64,000 bases of DNA from Sphaerimonospora cavernae (GCF_042435035.1 NZ_JBHMQT010000003.1:310001-374000); one strand, 5' to 3'; shown: positions 8,137 to 15,879, counted from the first letter of the stretch. Notes: generated from the letters alone by a model not told the origin. Program-made: numbers and translations.

Positions 8137-8970
8137 ATGACTCCTTCCAATCTCATCGGCGGCCATGTCTTCGTCGCCGGCGGCCTGGCCACCGGCGGCC
8201 TGCGCCACGCCTCGAAAATCGGCGCCGAGATGATCCAGGTGTTCGTCAGCAACCCGCGCGGCTGGGCGCTCAGCGCGGGCGACCCCGCCGAGGACGCCAA
8301 GCTGCGCGAGTCCGGGATGCCGGCGTTCGTGCACGCCAACTACCTGGTCAACTTCGGCTCGCCGACCGAGGCCACGCTGGAGAGCTCGGTGACCGTCATC
8401 CGCCACACACTGCGCAGGGCCGCCGCGATCGGCGCACTCGGCGTGGTCGTGCATACGGGGTCGGCCGTCAACCAGTCCCGGGAGGAGGCGATGCGCCAGG
8501 TGCGCGAGCACCTGCTGCCACTGCTGGACGAGATCCCCGACGACGGCCCCGACCTGCTGCTGGAGCCGATGGCCGGGCAGGGCCGGATGCTCTGCGCGAC
8601 CGTCCAGGACCTGGGGCCCTACCTGGAAGCGCTGGACTTCCATCCGAAGGCGGGGGTGTGCCTGGACACCTGCCACGCATTCGCCGCCGGTCACGATCTG
8701 GCCGCCCCCGACGGCGTACGGCTCACGCTGGACGCGCTGCACGAGGTCGCCCCCGGCCGGCTCAAGCTGATCCACGCCAACGATTCCAAGGACGCCTGCG
8801 GATCGAAGCGGGACCGGCACGAGAACATCGGCGCCGGCCATATCGGGGCGCGGCCGTTCGCCGACCTGATGCGCCACCCGGTCGCGGCCGGCGTGCCCCT
8901 CTGCGTGGAGACGCCCGGTAAGGAAGAGAAGCTACGGGAGGACATCGAACTGCTCAAGAAGCTGCGCTGA
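8137..8970 (+). CDS. nfo: Deoxyribonuclease IV (AP endonuclease, Nfo family)
   Basis: Class II AP endonuclease of base excision repair. The 277-aa TIM barrel starts IGGHVFVAGG and shows zinc-site segments VVHTGS, LLLEPMAGQG, CLDTCHAFAAGHD, LIHANDSKDACGSKRDRHENIG(A)G and CVETPG, all typical of endonuclease IV. GGAGG at 8128-8132 sits six bases before ATG 8137. It is a single-gene unit, divergent from uraD. Confidence 0.93.
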   Translation: MTPSNLIGGHVFVAGGLATGGLRHASKIGAEMIQVFVSNPRGWALSAGDPAEDAKLRESGMPAFVHANYLVNFGSPTEATLESSVTVIRHTLRRAAAIGALGVVVHTGSAVNQSREEAMRQVREHLLPLLDEIPDDGPDLLLEPMAGQGRMLCATVQDLGPYLEALDFHPKAGVCLDTCHAFAAGHDLAAPDGVRLTLDALHEVAPGRLKLIHANDSKDACGSKRDRHENIGAGHIGARPFADLMRHPVAAGVPLCVETPGKEEKLREDIELLKKLR

Positions 8971-9019
8971 ACGGCGGCTGAACGGCGGCTGACCGGCCTC
9001 CGACCGCAGGAGATCGCGG

Positions 9020-9052
9020 CGCGATCCGGCGCCCCCGTGTGGCCGGATCGCG
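9020..9052. terminator. Candidate nfo terminator hairpin
   Basis: A perfect inverted repeat of 10-11 bp with an 11-nt loop, 50 bp past the nfo stop. No T-run follows, which is usual for actinobacterial terminators. Confidence 0.45.
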
Positions 9053-9112
9053 TCCGCGTACTCCCCACCACGCCGGACCGGGCCCTTCCCCCCCGAGTCG
9101 AGCCCGGCCCTG

Positions 9113-9126
9113 TGACCTTGAGGTCA
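9113..9126. promoter_or_regulatory. Palindrome TGACCT-N2-AGGTCA
   Basis: A perfect 14-bp dyad in a non-coding gap, typical in size for a dimeric repressor site. Both neighbouring genes end here (they converge), so its target is unclear; it may serve an unannotated small transcript or be incidental. Confidence 0.3.
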
Positions 9127-9317
9127 GATCTCGCTCACCTTGTCGGCCACGCGGCGTGTCTTGCAACGCTCGAAAGACTACGAGGAGTAATGAGGCCGCC
9201 GGGAGGCCCTTCAGACGAGCGGTCTCCAGTTCGCGCCATACGGCCCCGGCGATCGCGACGAGCGGACCATCCCGAGCGACGAGCGGTCCCGGAGAACCCG
9301 GTAGCGCGCCACGAAGA

Positions 9318-10046
9318 TCAACGGAACTGGCCGACGAGCAACTCCCGGACCTGCCGGGTGTGCCTCCTGCTCACCGGCAGCACCTCTTCCCCCACCTGGA
9401 GGACCATCCGCCCGGCGTCGAACCGCATCTCGATCACGTGCCTGGCGTTCACCAGGGTGCTGCGGTGTGCCCGGATGAAGCCCGAGCCGCCCCAGCGCCG
9501 CTCCAACGCCGCCAGAGACATCCGTACCAGGTAGTTGGCGTCGGCCGTGTGCAGGCGCACGTAGTCGCCCTGCGCCTCCGCGTAGCACACGTCCTGCTGC
9601 GCCACGAACTTCGTGCGCCCGCCCAGCTCCACGGGGATGACGTCGTCCGGGTCCGTCTCCCCCTCACCGGCCGCGACCGCCGCCGCCAGTCGCCGTACGG
9701 CCTCTGCCAGGCGTTCCGGGCGCACCGGCTTGAGCAGATAGTCGACGGCCTCCAGCTCGAACGCCTGGACGGCGCAGTCATGGGCGCTCACGAAGACCAG
9801 CCTCGGCGGCATGGGGAAGCCACCGATGAGCCTGGCCAGATCGAGACCGTCGAGGCCAGGCATGCGGATGTCCAGGAACACCCCGTCCAGCCGTTCCCCC
9901 GCGGCGATCATCTGGACCATGTCCTGGAGGGCCGTCCCGCTGTCCGACGCCGTCTTCACCTGCTCCACGCGGGGGTCCCGGCGGAGGAGATAGGCGAGCT
10001 CGGACAGCGCGGGGACCTCGTCGTCTACCGCAAGGACGCGTAACAT
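9318..10046 (-). CDS. LytTR-family response regulator
   Basis: Cytoplasmic response regulator of the LytR/AlgR class. The 242-aa product has a receiver domain (acidic DD at 8-9, phosphoacceptor Asp 59 in FLDIRMPG, conserved Lys in YLLKPV) and a C-terminal LytTR DNA-binding domain (about 140-240) with the GDYVRLHT and FIRAHRSTLVN signatures. ATG 10046 is chosen because the receiver begins there (MLRVLAVDDE) and GGTGG precedes it; a TTG at 10082 would add 12 residues. It lies 49 bp downstream of its LytS-type kinase and is probably cotranscribed. Confidence 0.92.
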   Translation of the reverse strand: MLRVLAVDDEVPALSELAYLLRRDPRVEQVKTASDSGTALQDMVQMIAAGERLDGVFLDIRMPGLDGLDLARLIGGFPMPPRLVFVSAHDCAVQAFELEAVDYLLKPVRPERLAEAVRRLAAAVAAGEGETDPDDVIPVELGGRTKFVAQQDVCYAEAQGDYVRLHTADANYLVRMSLAALERRWGGSGFIRAHRSTLVNARHVIEMRFDAGRMVLQVGEEVLPVSRRHTRQVRELLVGQFR

Positions 10047-10062
10047 GGCCACCACCGTGCCT

Positions 10063-10078
10063 GTAACCGACTGGTTAC
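10063..10078. promoter_or_regulatory. Palindrome GTAACC-N4-GGTTAC between kinase and regulator
   Basis: A perfect 6+6 inverted repeat in the short gap between the histidine kinase stop and the response-regulator start. It could be an autoregulatory LytTR site, although LytTR proteins usually bind direct repeats, or a small attenuating hairpin that lowers regulator expression. Confidence 0.35.
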
Positions 10079-10095
10079 GCAAGTGATACCTGAAG

Positions 10096-11253
10096 CTAGA
10101 CCAGCGTGGGCCGCGGGCGGGTCTTGGGGATGCGGATCTGGATCTTCGTTCCCGCGCCGGGTGCGGTGTCGACGACGAGGCCGTAATCGTGGCCGTAGAT
10201 GCGGCGCATCCGCAGGTCGACGTTGCTCAGCCCGATCCCCTTCGGCTCCTCCCCGAGGATGGCGCGCACGTGCTCGGGGTCCATGCCGACCCCGTCGTCC
10301 TCGATCGAGATGTGCGCCTCGGCTCCGGCGTCCCTGATGACCACCCGGACCTCACCGGGCATGCCGTGCTTGATCGCGTTCTCGACCAGCGGCTGCAGGC
10401 ACAGGAAGGGCACCGGGACGCGCAACACCTCGGGGGCCACCTGCACAGTGAAGCGCAGCCGGTCGCCGAATCTCGCCTGTTCCAGCACCAGATAGCGGTC
10501 CATGCAGCTCAGCTCGTCGGCGAGCGTGGTGAAGTCCCGGGTGCGGCGCAGGGCGTAACGGGTGAAGTCGGCGAAGTCCAGCAGCAGTTCGCGGGCCCGC
10601 TCCGGCTCCGTCCGGACGAACGACGCGATCGTGGTCAGCGAGTTGTAGACGAAATGCGGCGAGATCTGCGCGCTCAGCGCCCGCGTCTCGGCCTCGAGCG
10701 TCCGCCGCCGGGACGAGTCGAGCTCGGCCAGTTCGAGCTGCCCGGAGACCCAGCGGCCCACCTCGGTCGCCGTACGCACAAGCGAGGGACCGGCCTCCGC
10801 GTCGTAGGCCACGAGGGTGCCGATCATCCGCCCCGCCACGATCAGCGGCACCACCACCCCCTCCCCCGCGACCCCTTCCCCCGCGCCCATCTGGGGCCGG
10901 CCGGCCCGCGCCGCGGCCCGGGCCTCGGCGAGGATCGCCTCATCCCCCGGCGCGCCCTCACCGTCCCGGGCGAGGACCCGGTCGAGGGACGTGATCGCCA
11001 TCGCGGACGTGCCGAGCAGGGCACGCAGGTGCCGTACGGCTCGGCGCGCAGAATCGCGGTTCAGGCCCGCCCGCAGCGAGGGCGCGGCCAGCCCGGCGAT
11101 GTGCAGGGCGAGATGGGCCGCCTCGCCCGCCTCCCCGGCCAGGCCGTCGCGGCCGGCCCGCCGTCGGCCCAGGCCGTACCCCGCGAGGGCGGACATCCCG
11201 CAGAGCGGCAGCCACAAGGCTGTGAGACACAGGGCTGTTGACACGCGGGCCAA
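10096..11253 (-). CDS. LytS/YehU-family sensor histidine kinase
   Basis: Partner kinase of the adjacent LytTR regulator. The 385-aa product has one N-terminal hydrophobic segment (about 6-27), a GAF-like domain (about 75-190), the His_kinase block ALSAQISPHFVYNSL with the phospho-accepting His near residue 210, and an HATPase domain (PLVENAIKHGM, DDGVGM, GIGLSNV). The start given is TTG 11253; GTG 11244, three codons later, is equally plausible since neither has a clear ribosome binding site. Signal sensed is unknown. Confidence 0.9.
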   Translation of the reverse strand: MARVSTALCLTALWLPLCGMSALAGYGLGRRRAGRDGLAGEAGEAAHLALHIAGLAAPSLRAGLNRDSARRAVRHLRALLGTSAMAITSLDRVLARDGEGAPGDEAILAEARAAARAGRPQMGAGEGVAGEGVVVPLIVAGRMIGTLVAYDAEAGPSLVRTATEVGRWVSGQLELAELDSSRRRTLEAETRALSAQISPHFVYNSLTTIASFVRTEPERARELLLDFADFTRYALRRTRDFTTLADELSCMDRYLVLEQARFGDRLRFTVQVAPEVLRVPVPFLCLQPLVENAIKHGMPGEVRVVIRDAGAEAHISIEDDGVGMDPEHVRAILGEEPKGIGLSNVDLRMRRIYGHDYGLVVDTAPGAGTKIQIRIPKTRPRPTLV

Positions 11254-11271
11254 AATAGCGGCTGGCAGAGC

Positions 11272-11928
11272 TCAGGGTGGGCCGTCGCCCGGGTCCTCCT
11301 GATATGAGTAGCGCTGCTCCTGCCACGGGTCGCCGATGTTGTGGTAGCCGCGATCCTCCCAGAAGCCGCGCCGGTCCTCCAGGAGGTACTCGATGGCGCG
11401 CACCCACTTCACGCTCTTCCAGGCGTACAGATGGGGGACGACGAGACGGACCGGATAGCCGCGCTCGGGCGTGAGCCGCTGCTCGTCGAGCTCGGTGGCG
11501 AACAATGTGCTCGGCCGGTCGAAGTCACCGAATCTCAGGTTCGCGCTGTAGCCGTACTCGGCCCAGATCATGACGTGGCGCACGCCGGGGTCGGGCGGGA
11601 CCCGCTCCAGGAGCGCGGCCGCCGGGATCCCGCCCCACTCGTTCCCCATGATCGAGAACTTGGTGACGCAGTGGAAGTCGGCCATCACGGTCGTGTGGGG
11701 CAGCCGGGAGAACTCCTCCCAGGTGAACTTGTGGTCATCCCCCGACGCCGTGGCGCCGAAGACCTGGAACCGCCAGGTCTGGGGGCGGAACGCCGGCACC
11801 CTGCCGTAGTGGAGGATCGGCCGCCCCCTCGGGATGTACTGGCCCGGGGGCAGGCGGGTCTCCACTTCACGTATCTCCGGTTCACGTATCTCCGGGTCAC
11901 GGATCTCCGGTTCGGGAATCTCCGGCAC
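11272..11928 (-). CDS. Sulfite oxidase-like molybdopterin oxidoreductase
   Basis: Molybdopterin-binding protein of the sulfite oxidase/YedY fold, 218 aa. The cofactor cysteine is in DFHCVTKFS, followed by WGGIPAAALLERV, HVMIWAEYGYSANL and YPVRLVVPHLYAWKSVKWV, the typical core. There is no Tat signal, so it is likely cytosolic, and the physiological substrate is unknown. GTG 11928 is taken as start with AGGATGG upstream. The first 20 residues are a repeated PEIR(D/E) motif encoded by a 15-bp tandem repeat. It is divergent from the aroF leader. Confidence 0.85.
   Translation of the reverse strand: MPEIPEPEIRDPEIREPEIREVETRLPPGQYIPRGRPILHYGRVPAFRPQTWRFQVFGATASGDDHKFTWEEFSRLPHTTVMADFHCVTKFSIMGNEWGGIPAAALLERVPPDPGVRHVMIWAEYGYSANLRFGDFDRPSTLFATELDEQRLTPERGYPVRLVVPHLYAWKSVKWVRAIEYLLEDRRGFWEDRGYHNIGDPWQEQRYSYQEDPGDGPP
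11866..11925. repeat. 15-bp tandem repeat, four copies, in coding N-terminus
   Basis: Units at 11866, 11881, 11896 and 11911. The first two are identical (TTCACGTATCTCCGG), the others diverged. On the minus strand they encode repeats of E(I)REPEIR-type pentapeptides at the start of the sulfite oxidase-like protein. Confidence 0.85.
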
Positions 11929-12012
11929 GCAGCCATCCTGCCACCAGGCTTCTGACCGGTTCCCACCGGTCCCCTCCGCCGGGCCCCTCCTGTTCGGACA
12001 CGAGGCATGCGA

Positions 12013-12018
12013 TATATT
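12013..12018 (+). promoter_or_regulatory. -10 box of aroF leader promoter
   Basis: TATATT lies seven bases before ATG 12025, so the predicted transcription start coincides with the leader peptide start codon. A weak -35-like TGTTCG lies at 11991-11996. No Shine-Dalgarno precedes the ATG, consistent with a leaderless transcript. Confidence 0.55.
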
Positions 12019-12024
12019 TCGACC

Positions 12025-12105
12025 ATGCGCACCGCTTCTGCGTTTTTCGTGTTTTGGTATGGCGACGGACCCGTGGGGACCGCTCGCCCGCAAGCGCTGC
12101 GCTGA
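12025..12105 (+). CDS. Aromatic attenuation leader peptide of aroF
   Basis: A 26-codon open frame that starts ATG 12025 and stops TGA 12103. Codons 7-12 read Phe-Phe-Val-Phe-Trp-Tyr, so all three aromatic end products of the pathway are sampled. It sits 99 bp ahead of aroF and directly before an antiterminator/terminator pair. An in-frame ATG at 12007 would add six codons including Tyr, but it lies upstream of the predicted transcription start. Its role is inferred from classical ribosome-mediated attenuation: stalling at these codons signals scarcity of aromatic amino acids. Confidence 0.75.
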   Translation: MRTASAFFVFWYGDGPVGTARPQALR

Positions 12106-12160
12106 CAGCCAGGCGAACGAAGGCCCCGGGTCCGGATGGACCCGGGGCCTTCTGTTTGTT
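12067..12160 (+). promoter_or_regulatory. Transcription attenuator of aroF (antiterminator plus terminator)
   Basis: The terminator is a perfect 15-bp stem (12119-12133 with 12138-12152), loop GGAT, followed by TGTTTGTT. The 5' arm CCCCGGGTCC can alternatively pair with GGACCCGTGGGG at 12067-12078, just downstream of the aromatic codons, giving a mutually exclusive antiterminator with a 2-nt bulge. A ribosome stalled at FFVFWY would favour the antiterminator and read-through into aroF; one reaching TGA 12103 would let the terminator form. Confidence 0.75.
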
Positions 12161-12203
12161 ACGGAAATACCCGCCAGAAGTCCGCTCAGAAGAAGGAGTG
12201 ATC

Positions 12204-13268
12204 ATGGTCATCGTCATGGCCCCCGAGGCCACGCAGGACGACGTCGAGGCGATCGTCGAGCTCGTCGCCACGGCCGGGGGTGAGGCCTTCGCCAGCCGGG
12301 GCGTGAGCCGTACGATCATCGGGCTGATCGGCGACGTCGACCAGTTCACGGCGCTGAACCTGCGCGGCATGCGCGGCGTGGCCGACGTGGTGCGCGTGTC
12401 CGCACCGTACAAGCTGGTGAGCCGCGGCAACCATCCCGAGCGGTCGACGGTGACCGTGCGCGGGGTGCCGATCGGGCCGGACACGGTGACGCTGATCGCC
12501 GGGCCGTGCGCGGTGGAGACCCCGCAGCAGACGCTGGAGGCGGCCCAGATGGCCAAGGCCGCCGGCGCGACGCTGCTGCGCGGGGGGGCCTACAAGCCGC
12601 GCACCTCGCCGTACGCCTTCCAGGGCCTGGGCGAGGCGGGCCTGCGCATCCTCGCCGACGTCCGGGAGGAGACCGGGCTGCCGATCGTCACCGAGGTGGT
12701 GGACGCCCACGACGTGGCGCTTGTGGCGTCGTACGCCGACATGCTGCAGGTCGGCACCCGCAACGCGCAGAACTTCGCGCTGCTGCAGGCCGTGGGCGCG
12801 GCCGGCAGGCCGGTGATGCTCAAGCGGGGTATGACGGCGACCATCGAGGAGTGGCTGATGGCGGCCGAGTACATCGCCCAGCGCGGCAACCTCGACATCG
12901 TGCTGTGCGAGCGGGGCATCCGGACCTACGAGACCGCGACCCGCAACACCCTCGACATCTCGGCCGTACCCGTGGTGCAGCGGCTGTCGCACCTGCCGGT
13001 GATCGTGGACCCGTCGCACTCGGGCGGCCGCCGCGACCTCGTGCTGCCGCTGACCCGGGCCGCGATCGCGATCGGGGCCGACGGCCTGATCATCGACGTG
13101 CACCCCAACCCCGAGCAGGCGCTGTGCGACGGCCCCCAGGCCCTGGTCGACGGCGACCTGGCCGAACTCGCCACCGTCATGCGCGACTTCCCGGCGCTGG
13201 TGAACCGCACCCTCACCGTTTCTCCAGCGATGTCTCCGGCGATGTCCACCGCCGCGACCCCGGTGTAG
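12204..13268 (+). CDS. aroF: 3-deoxy-7-phosphoheptulonate synthase (DAHP synthase)
   Basis: First step of the shikimate pathway: phosphoenolpyruvate plus erythrose 4-phosphate to DAHP. The 354-aa product has an N-terminal ferredoxin-like regulatory domain (about 1-70), as in the Thermotoga/Bacillus-type AroF (COG2876), then the TIM barrel with IAGPCAVE, RGGAYKPRTSPYAFQG, VGTRNAQNF, VMLKRGM, ILCERGIRTYE and VDPSHSGG. The start ATG 12204 has AAGGAG at 12193-12198. The C-terminus ends in a short MSPAMSTAATPV tail from a small duplication. It is controlled by the attenuator upstream. Confidence 0.95.
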   Translation: MVIVMAPEATQDDVEAIVELVATAGGEAFASRGVSRTIIGLIGDVDQFTALNLRGMRGVADVVRVSAPYKLVSRGNHPERSTVTVRGVPIGPDTVTLIAGPCAVETPQQTLEAAQMAKAAGATLLRGGAYKPRTSPYAFQGLGEAGLRILADVREETGLPIVTEVVDAHDVALVASYADMLQVGTRNAQNFALLQAVGAAGRPVMLKRGMTATIEEWLMAAEYIAQRGNLDIVLCERGIRTYETATRNTLDISAVPVVQRLSHLPVIVDPSHSGGRRDLVLPLTRAAIAIGADGLIIDVHPNPEQALCDGPQALVDGDLAELATVMRDFPALVNRTLTVSPAMSPAMSTAATPV

Positions 13269-13274
13269 CGGCGT

Positions 13275-14489
13275 CTACTGCTGGAAGTCGTCCAGCTTGT
13301 ACGGGCGGATCGAGTCGGCGAGCTGCACGGCGAGTTCTTCGGCGTCCAGACGCCGCTCGATCTGCTTGAGATCCTCGATCTTGGCGCGGGTCTCGGCCGA
13401 GCGGGGGGCGAGCAACGTGCAGCAGTCCTCGTCGGGCAGTTCGGAGATCTGCAGCGTCCCGATCCGCCGCGCCTCCGCCATGATCTCGGTCTTGTCGAGG
13501 CCGATGAGCGGGCGCATGATCGGCAGGTCGACCGCGTTGTCCTGGGCCGTGATGTTGGTGAGCGTCTGCGAGGAGACCTGGCCGAGCGAGTCGCCCGTGA
13601 TGAGCGCCTCGGCGCGGATGCGGTGCGCCACCTCCTCGGCGGTCTTCAGCATCAGCCGCCGCTGCGCGATCACCGCGAGGCGGTCCTGCCCCGACGCCTT
13701 GATCGACTGCTGGGCCTTGCCGAACGGCACCACCCACAGGCGCGACTTCCCCTGGAACCTGTCCAGGTTGCGGACCAGCGCGTACGCCTTGTAGATCGAC
13801 TCGGAGGTGGTGAACGGGATGCCGGAGAAATGCAGGAAGTCCACCCGCAGACCCCGGCGCATCATCCGGTAGGCCGCGACCGGTGAGTCGATGCCGCCGG
13901 ACAGCAGCGCCAGTGCCCGCCCGCTGGAGCCGACCGGCAGACCGCCCTGCCCGGGCAGGCCCCCGGTGAACAGGAACGCCTCGTCCTTGTCCACCTCGAT
14001 GTGCACGGTCAGCTCGGGACGACTCAGGTCCACTGGCAGGCCATAGGTGTCGTTGATCGTGCCGCCGACGAGACGGTCGAGTTCGTTGGACCGCAGCGGG
14101 AAGCGCTTGTCCCTGCGCCGCGACCGTACGGCGAAGCGCGCGTTCCTGGCCACCTCGTCGGAGTCCTTGATCAGCTCGATGGCCGCCTTGGTGATGGCCT
14201 CGGGGTCCTTGGCAATCCGCCGGGCGAGATGGACCAGCACGATGCCGGGCACGTCGGACACGCGCTTGGCCACGGCCTCGGCGACCTCGTCAGCGGTCCC
14301 CTCGGGAAGGAAGAGCGCGATCACGCCGTGCCGCTGCCGGACCTCGACGCGGTAGTCCTTGAGCGCGCCCTTGATGTTCGACCGCAGCCGCATCTCGAAG
14401 AGCTCGCGGTTCCTGCCCTTCAGGACCACTTCGCCCAGCTTGAGCAGCACGCATGGCTCGCCCAGGGCCGATCCGGCCGTCACTGACAT
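13275..14489 (-). CDS. thiI: tRNA 4-thiouridine synthase ThiI
   Basis: Adenylates tRNA U8 and transfers sulfur to form 4-thiouridine; in some bacteria also supplies sulfur for thiazole. The 404-aa product has an N-terminal ferredoxin-like plus THUMP region (about 1-165), the PP-loop ALLSGGIDSPVAAYRMM near residue 190 and the C-terminal DEDCCTLLAPRSAE. There is no rhodanese domain, as in most Gram-positive homologues, so sulfur must come from a separate carrier. It converges with aroF with a 6-bp gap and is downstream of pfkA. Confidence 0.93.
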   Translation of the reverse strand: MSVTAGSALGEPCVLLKLGEVVLKGRNRELFEMRLRSNIKGALKDYRVEVRQRHGVIALFLPEGTADEVAEAVAKRVSDVPGIVLVHLARRIAKDPEAITKAAIELIKDSDEVARNARFAVRSRRRDKRFPLRSNELDRLVGGTINDTYGLPVDLSRPELTVHIEVDKDEAFLFTGGLPGQGGLPVGSSGRALALLSGGIDSPVAAYRMMRRGLRVDFLHFSGIPFTTSESIYKAYALVRNLDRFQGKSRLWVVPFGKAQQSIKASGQDRLAVIAQRRLMLKTAEEVAHRIRAEALITGDSLGQVSSQTLTNITAQDNAVDLPIMRPLIGLDKTEIMAEARRIGTLQISELPDEDCCTLLAPRSAETRAKIEDLKQIERRLDAEELAVQLADSIRPYKLDDFQQ

Positions 14490-14598
14490 TCCGTTACCTA
14501 CCTCCGGCAGAGCACAACGCGGGAGCCCACTACTTTAGTCCGCCACACACCGAACAGCGCCGCCGAACAGCGCCGCCGAACAAGACCGAGTAGAGACG

Positions 14599-14634
14599 CG
14601 TACGGCTCCCGCTGATGGTGGCGGGAGCCGTACG
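14599..14634. terminator. Hairpin downstream of pfkA
   Basis: A perfect 14-bp stem CGTACGGCTCCCGC/GCGGGAGCCGTACG with an 8-nt loop, located 30 bp past the pfkA stop on the minus strand. It likely separates pfkA from thiI. Its arms contain the recurrent GTACGG word. Confidence 0.65.
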
Positions 14635-14664
14635 ATCACGGAGCCGTACGATCAGTCGGCGCGA

Positions 14665-15690
14665 TCAGCCGAAGAAGACCTCGGCCTCCTCGTAGCGGGA
14701 CACCGGCACGGTCTTCAGCTCGGCGGTGGCGGCTTCGAGGCTCACCCGGACGATGTCCGTACCGTGCAGGGCGACCATCTTGCCGAAGTCGCCCCCGTGG
14801 ACCGCGTCGATCGCACCGAGCCCGAAGCGGGTGGCGAGCACGCGGTCGTAGGCGGTCGGCGTGCCGCCGCGCTGGATGTGGCCGAGGACCGTCGTCCTGG
14901 CCTCCTTGCCGGTGCGCTTCTCGATCTCCTTGGCGAGCATCTCGCCGATTCCGCCGAGTCGTACGTGACCGAACGCGTCGAGCTCGCCGCCCTGCAGCGT
15001 CATCTGCCCCTCGAGCGGGTGCGCGCCCTCCGCGACCACGATTATCGGGGCGTACCGCGTCTTGAACCGGGACTCGACGTAGGCGCAGACCCTTTCGATG
15101 TCGAACGGCTTCTCCGGGATGAGAATGACGTTCGCCCCGGCGGCCATGCCGGCGTGCAGCGCGATCCAGCCGGCGTGGCGGCCCATGACCTCGCAGATCA
15201 GGGCGCGGTGGTGGGACTCGGCCGTGGTGTGGAGGCGGTCGATGGCCTCCATCGCGATGTTCACGGCGGTGTCGAAGCCGAAGGTGTAATCGGTGGCGTT
15301 GAGGTCGTTGTCGATCGTCTTGGGCACGCCGACGACCTTGACGTCGCGGTCGAAGAGCTGCTTGGCGACGCCCAGAGTGTCCTCGCCGCCGATCGCGATC
15401 AGCGCGTCGACGCCGGCCGCGGCCAGGTTCTCCTTGATCCGGTCGACGCCGCCGTCGATCTTGATCGGGTTCGTGCGCGAGGAACCGAGGATGGTCCCGC
15501 CGCGCGGCAGGATCCCCCGGACGGCCTGGACGTCGAGCGGCATGGTGTCGCCCTCGAGGGGGCCACGCCAGCCGGCCCGGAATCCGACGAACTCGTGCCC
15601 GTAAACGCCGATGCCCTTGCGGACCACGGCGCGGATCACCGCGTTCAGCCCGGGGCAGTCGCCGCCTCCGGTAAGGACTCCAATGCGCAT
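14665..15690 (-). CDS. pfkA: 6-phosphofructokinase, predicted PPi-dependent type
   Basis: Phosphorylates fructose 6-phosphate to the 1,6-bisphosphate. The 341-aa product has GGGDCPGLNAVIR, GGTILGSSRTNP, IAIGGEDTLGVA, PKTIDNDL, EVMGRHAGWIAL and LGHIQRGGTPTAYDR. The Asp in GGED and the Lys in PKTIDND correspond to the two positions (104 and 124 in E. coli numbering) that distinguish PPi-dependent from ATP-dependent enzymes; ATP enzymes have Gly at the first. This points to reversible PPi use. ATG 15690 follows GGAGGAA. It is divergent from glpK across a region with a DasR-like site. Confidence 0.92.
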   Translation of the reverse strand: MRIGVLTGGGDCPGLNAVIRAVVRKGIGVYGHEFVGFRAGWRGPLEGDTMPLDVQAVRGILPRGGTILGSSRTNPIKIDGGVDRIKENLAAAGVDALIAIGGEDTLGVAKQLFDRDVKVVGVPKTIDNDLNATDYTFGFDTAVNIAMEAIDRLHTTAESHHRALICEVMGRHAGWIALHAGMAAGANVILIPEKPFDIERVCAYVESRFKTRYAPIIVVAEGAHPLEGQMTLQGGELDAFGHVRLGGIGEMLAKEIEKRTGKEARTTVLGHIQRGGTPTAYDRVLATRFGLGAIDAVHGGDFGKMVALHGTDIVRVSLEAATAELKTVPVSRYEEAEVFFG

Positions 15691-15776
15691 GACGGGTTCC
15701 TCCATAAGGGAATACACGGCCAGACTGGTTCGGTACGCCGTGTCGACGCACCGCATTCTGCCCCAGCCTACCGACA

Positions 15777-15790
15777 TTGGTATAGACCAA
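15777..15790. promoter_or_regulatory. DasR-like operator between pfkA and glpK
   Basis: TTGGTATAGACCAA is a near-perfect dyad. Its core TGGTATAGACCA matches the core TGGTCTAGACCA of Streptomyces DasR (GntR family) sites at 11 of 12 positions. It also contains TATAGA (15781-15786), a good -10 box for glpK, so a bound repressor would block that promoter. Confidence 0.6.
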
Positions 15791-15879
15791 AGCGAGGTTA
15801 CGTGACAGAACTCACCACGGCCAGCACCCCTACCCAGCCGACTCCCAATCACTCAGTGTCCCACGGTGGGGGACGGGAG

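Larger units (their letters stand above)
8971..9317. other. Intergenic region with hairpin and palindrome
   Basis: This gap lies between convergent nfo and the LytTR regulator. It holds two tandem copies of AACGGCGGCTG just after nfo, a perfect 10-bp stem GCGATCCGGC/GCCGGATCGC at 9021-9051 that may terminate nfo, and a perfect palindrome TGACCT-TG-AGGTCA at 9113-9126. No convincing coding frame is seen. Confidence 0.5.

Noticed and set aside
9037..9534. Plus-strand frame in the nfo-LytTR gap
   Set aside because: No domain or ribosome site; mostly antisense to the LytTR gene.
12007..12024. Alternative leader-peptide start at ATG 12007
   Set aside because: It would place the start codon upstream of the -10 box; unlikely unless a different promoter exists.
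15802..15879. Upstream GTG start for glycerol kinase
   Set aside because: Adds 26 unconserved residues; ATG 15880 matches the family N-terminus. Kept only as an alternative.
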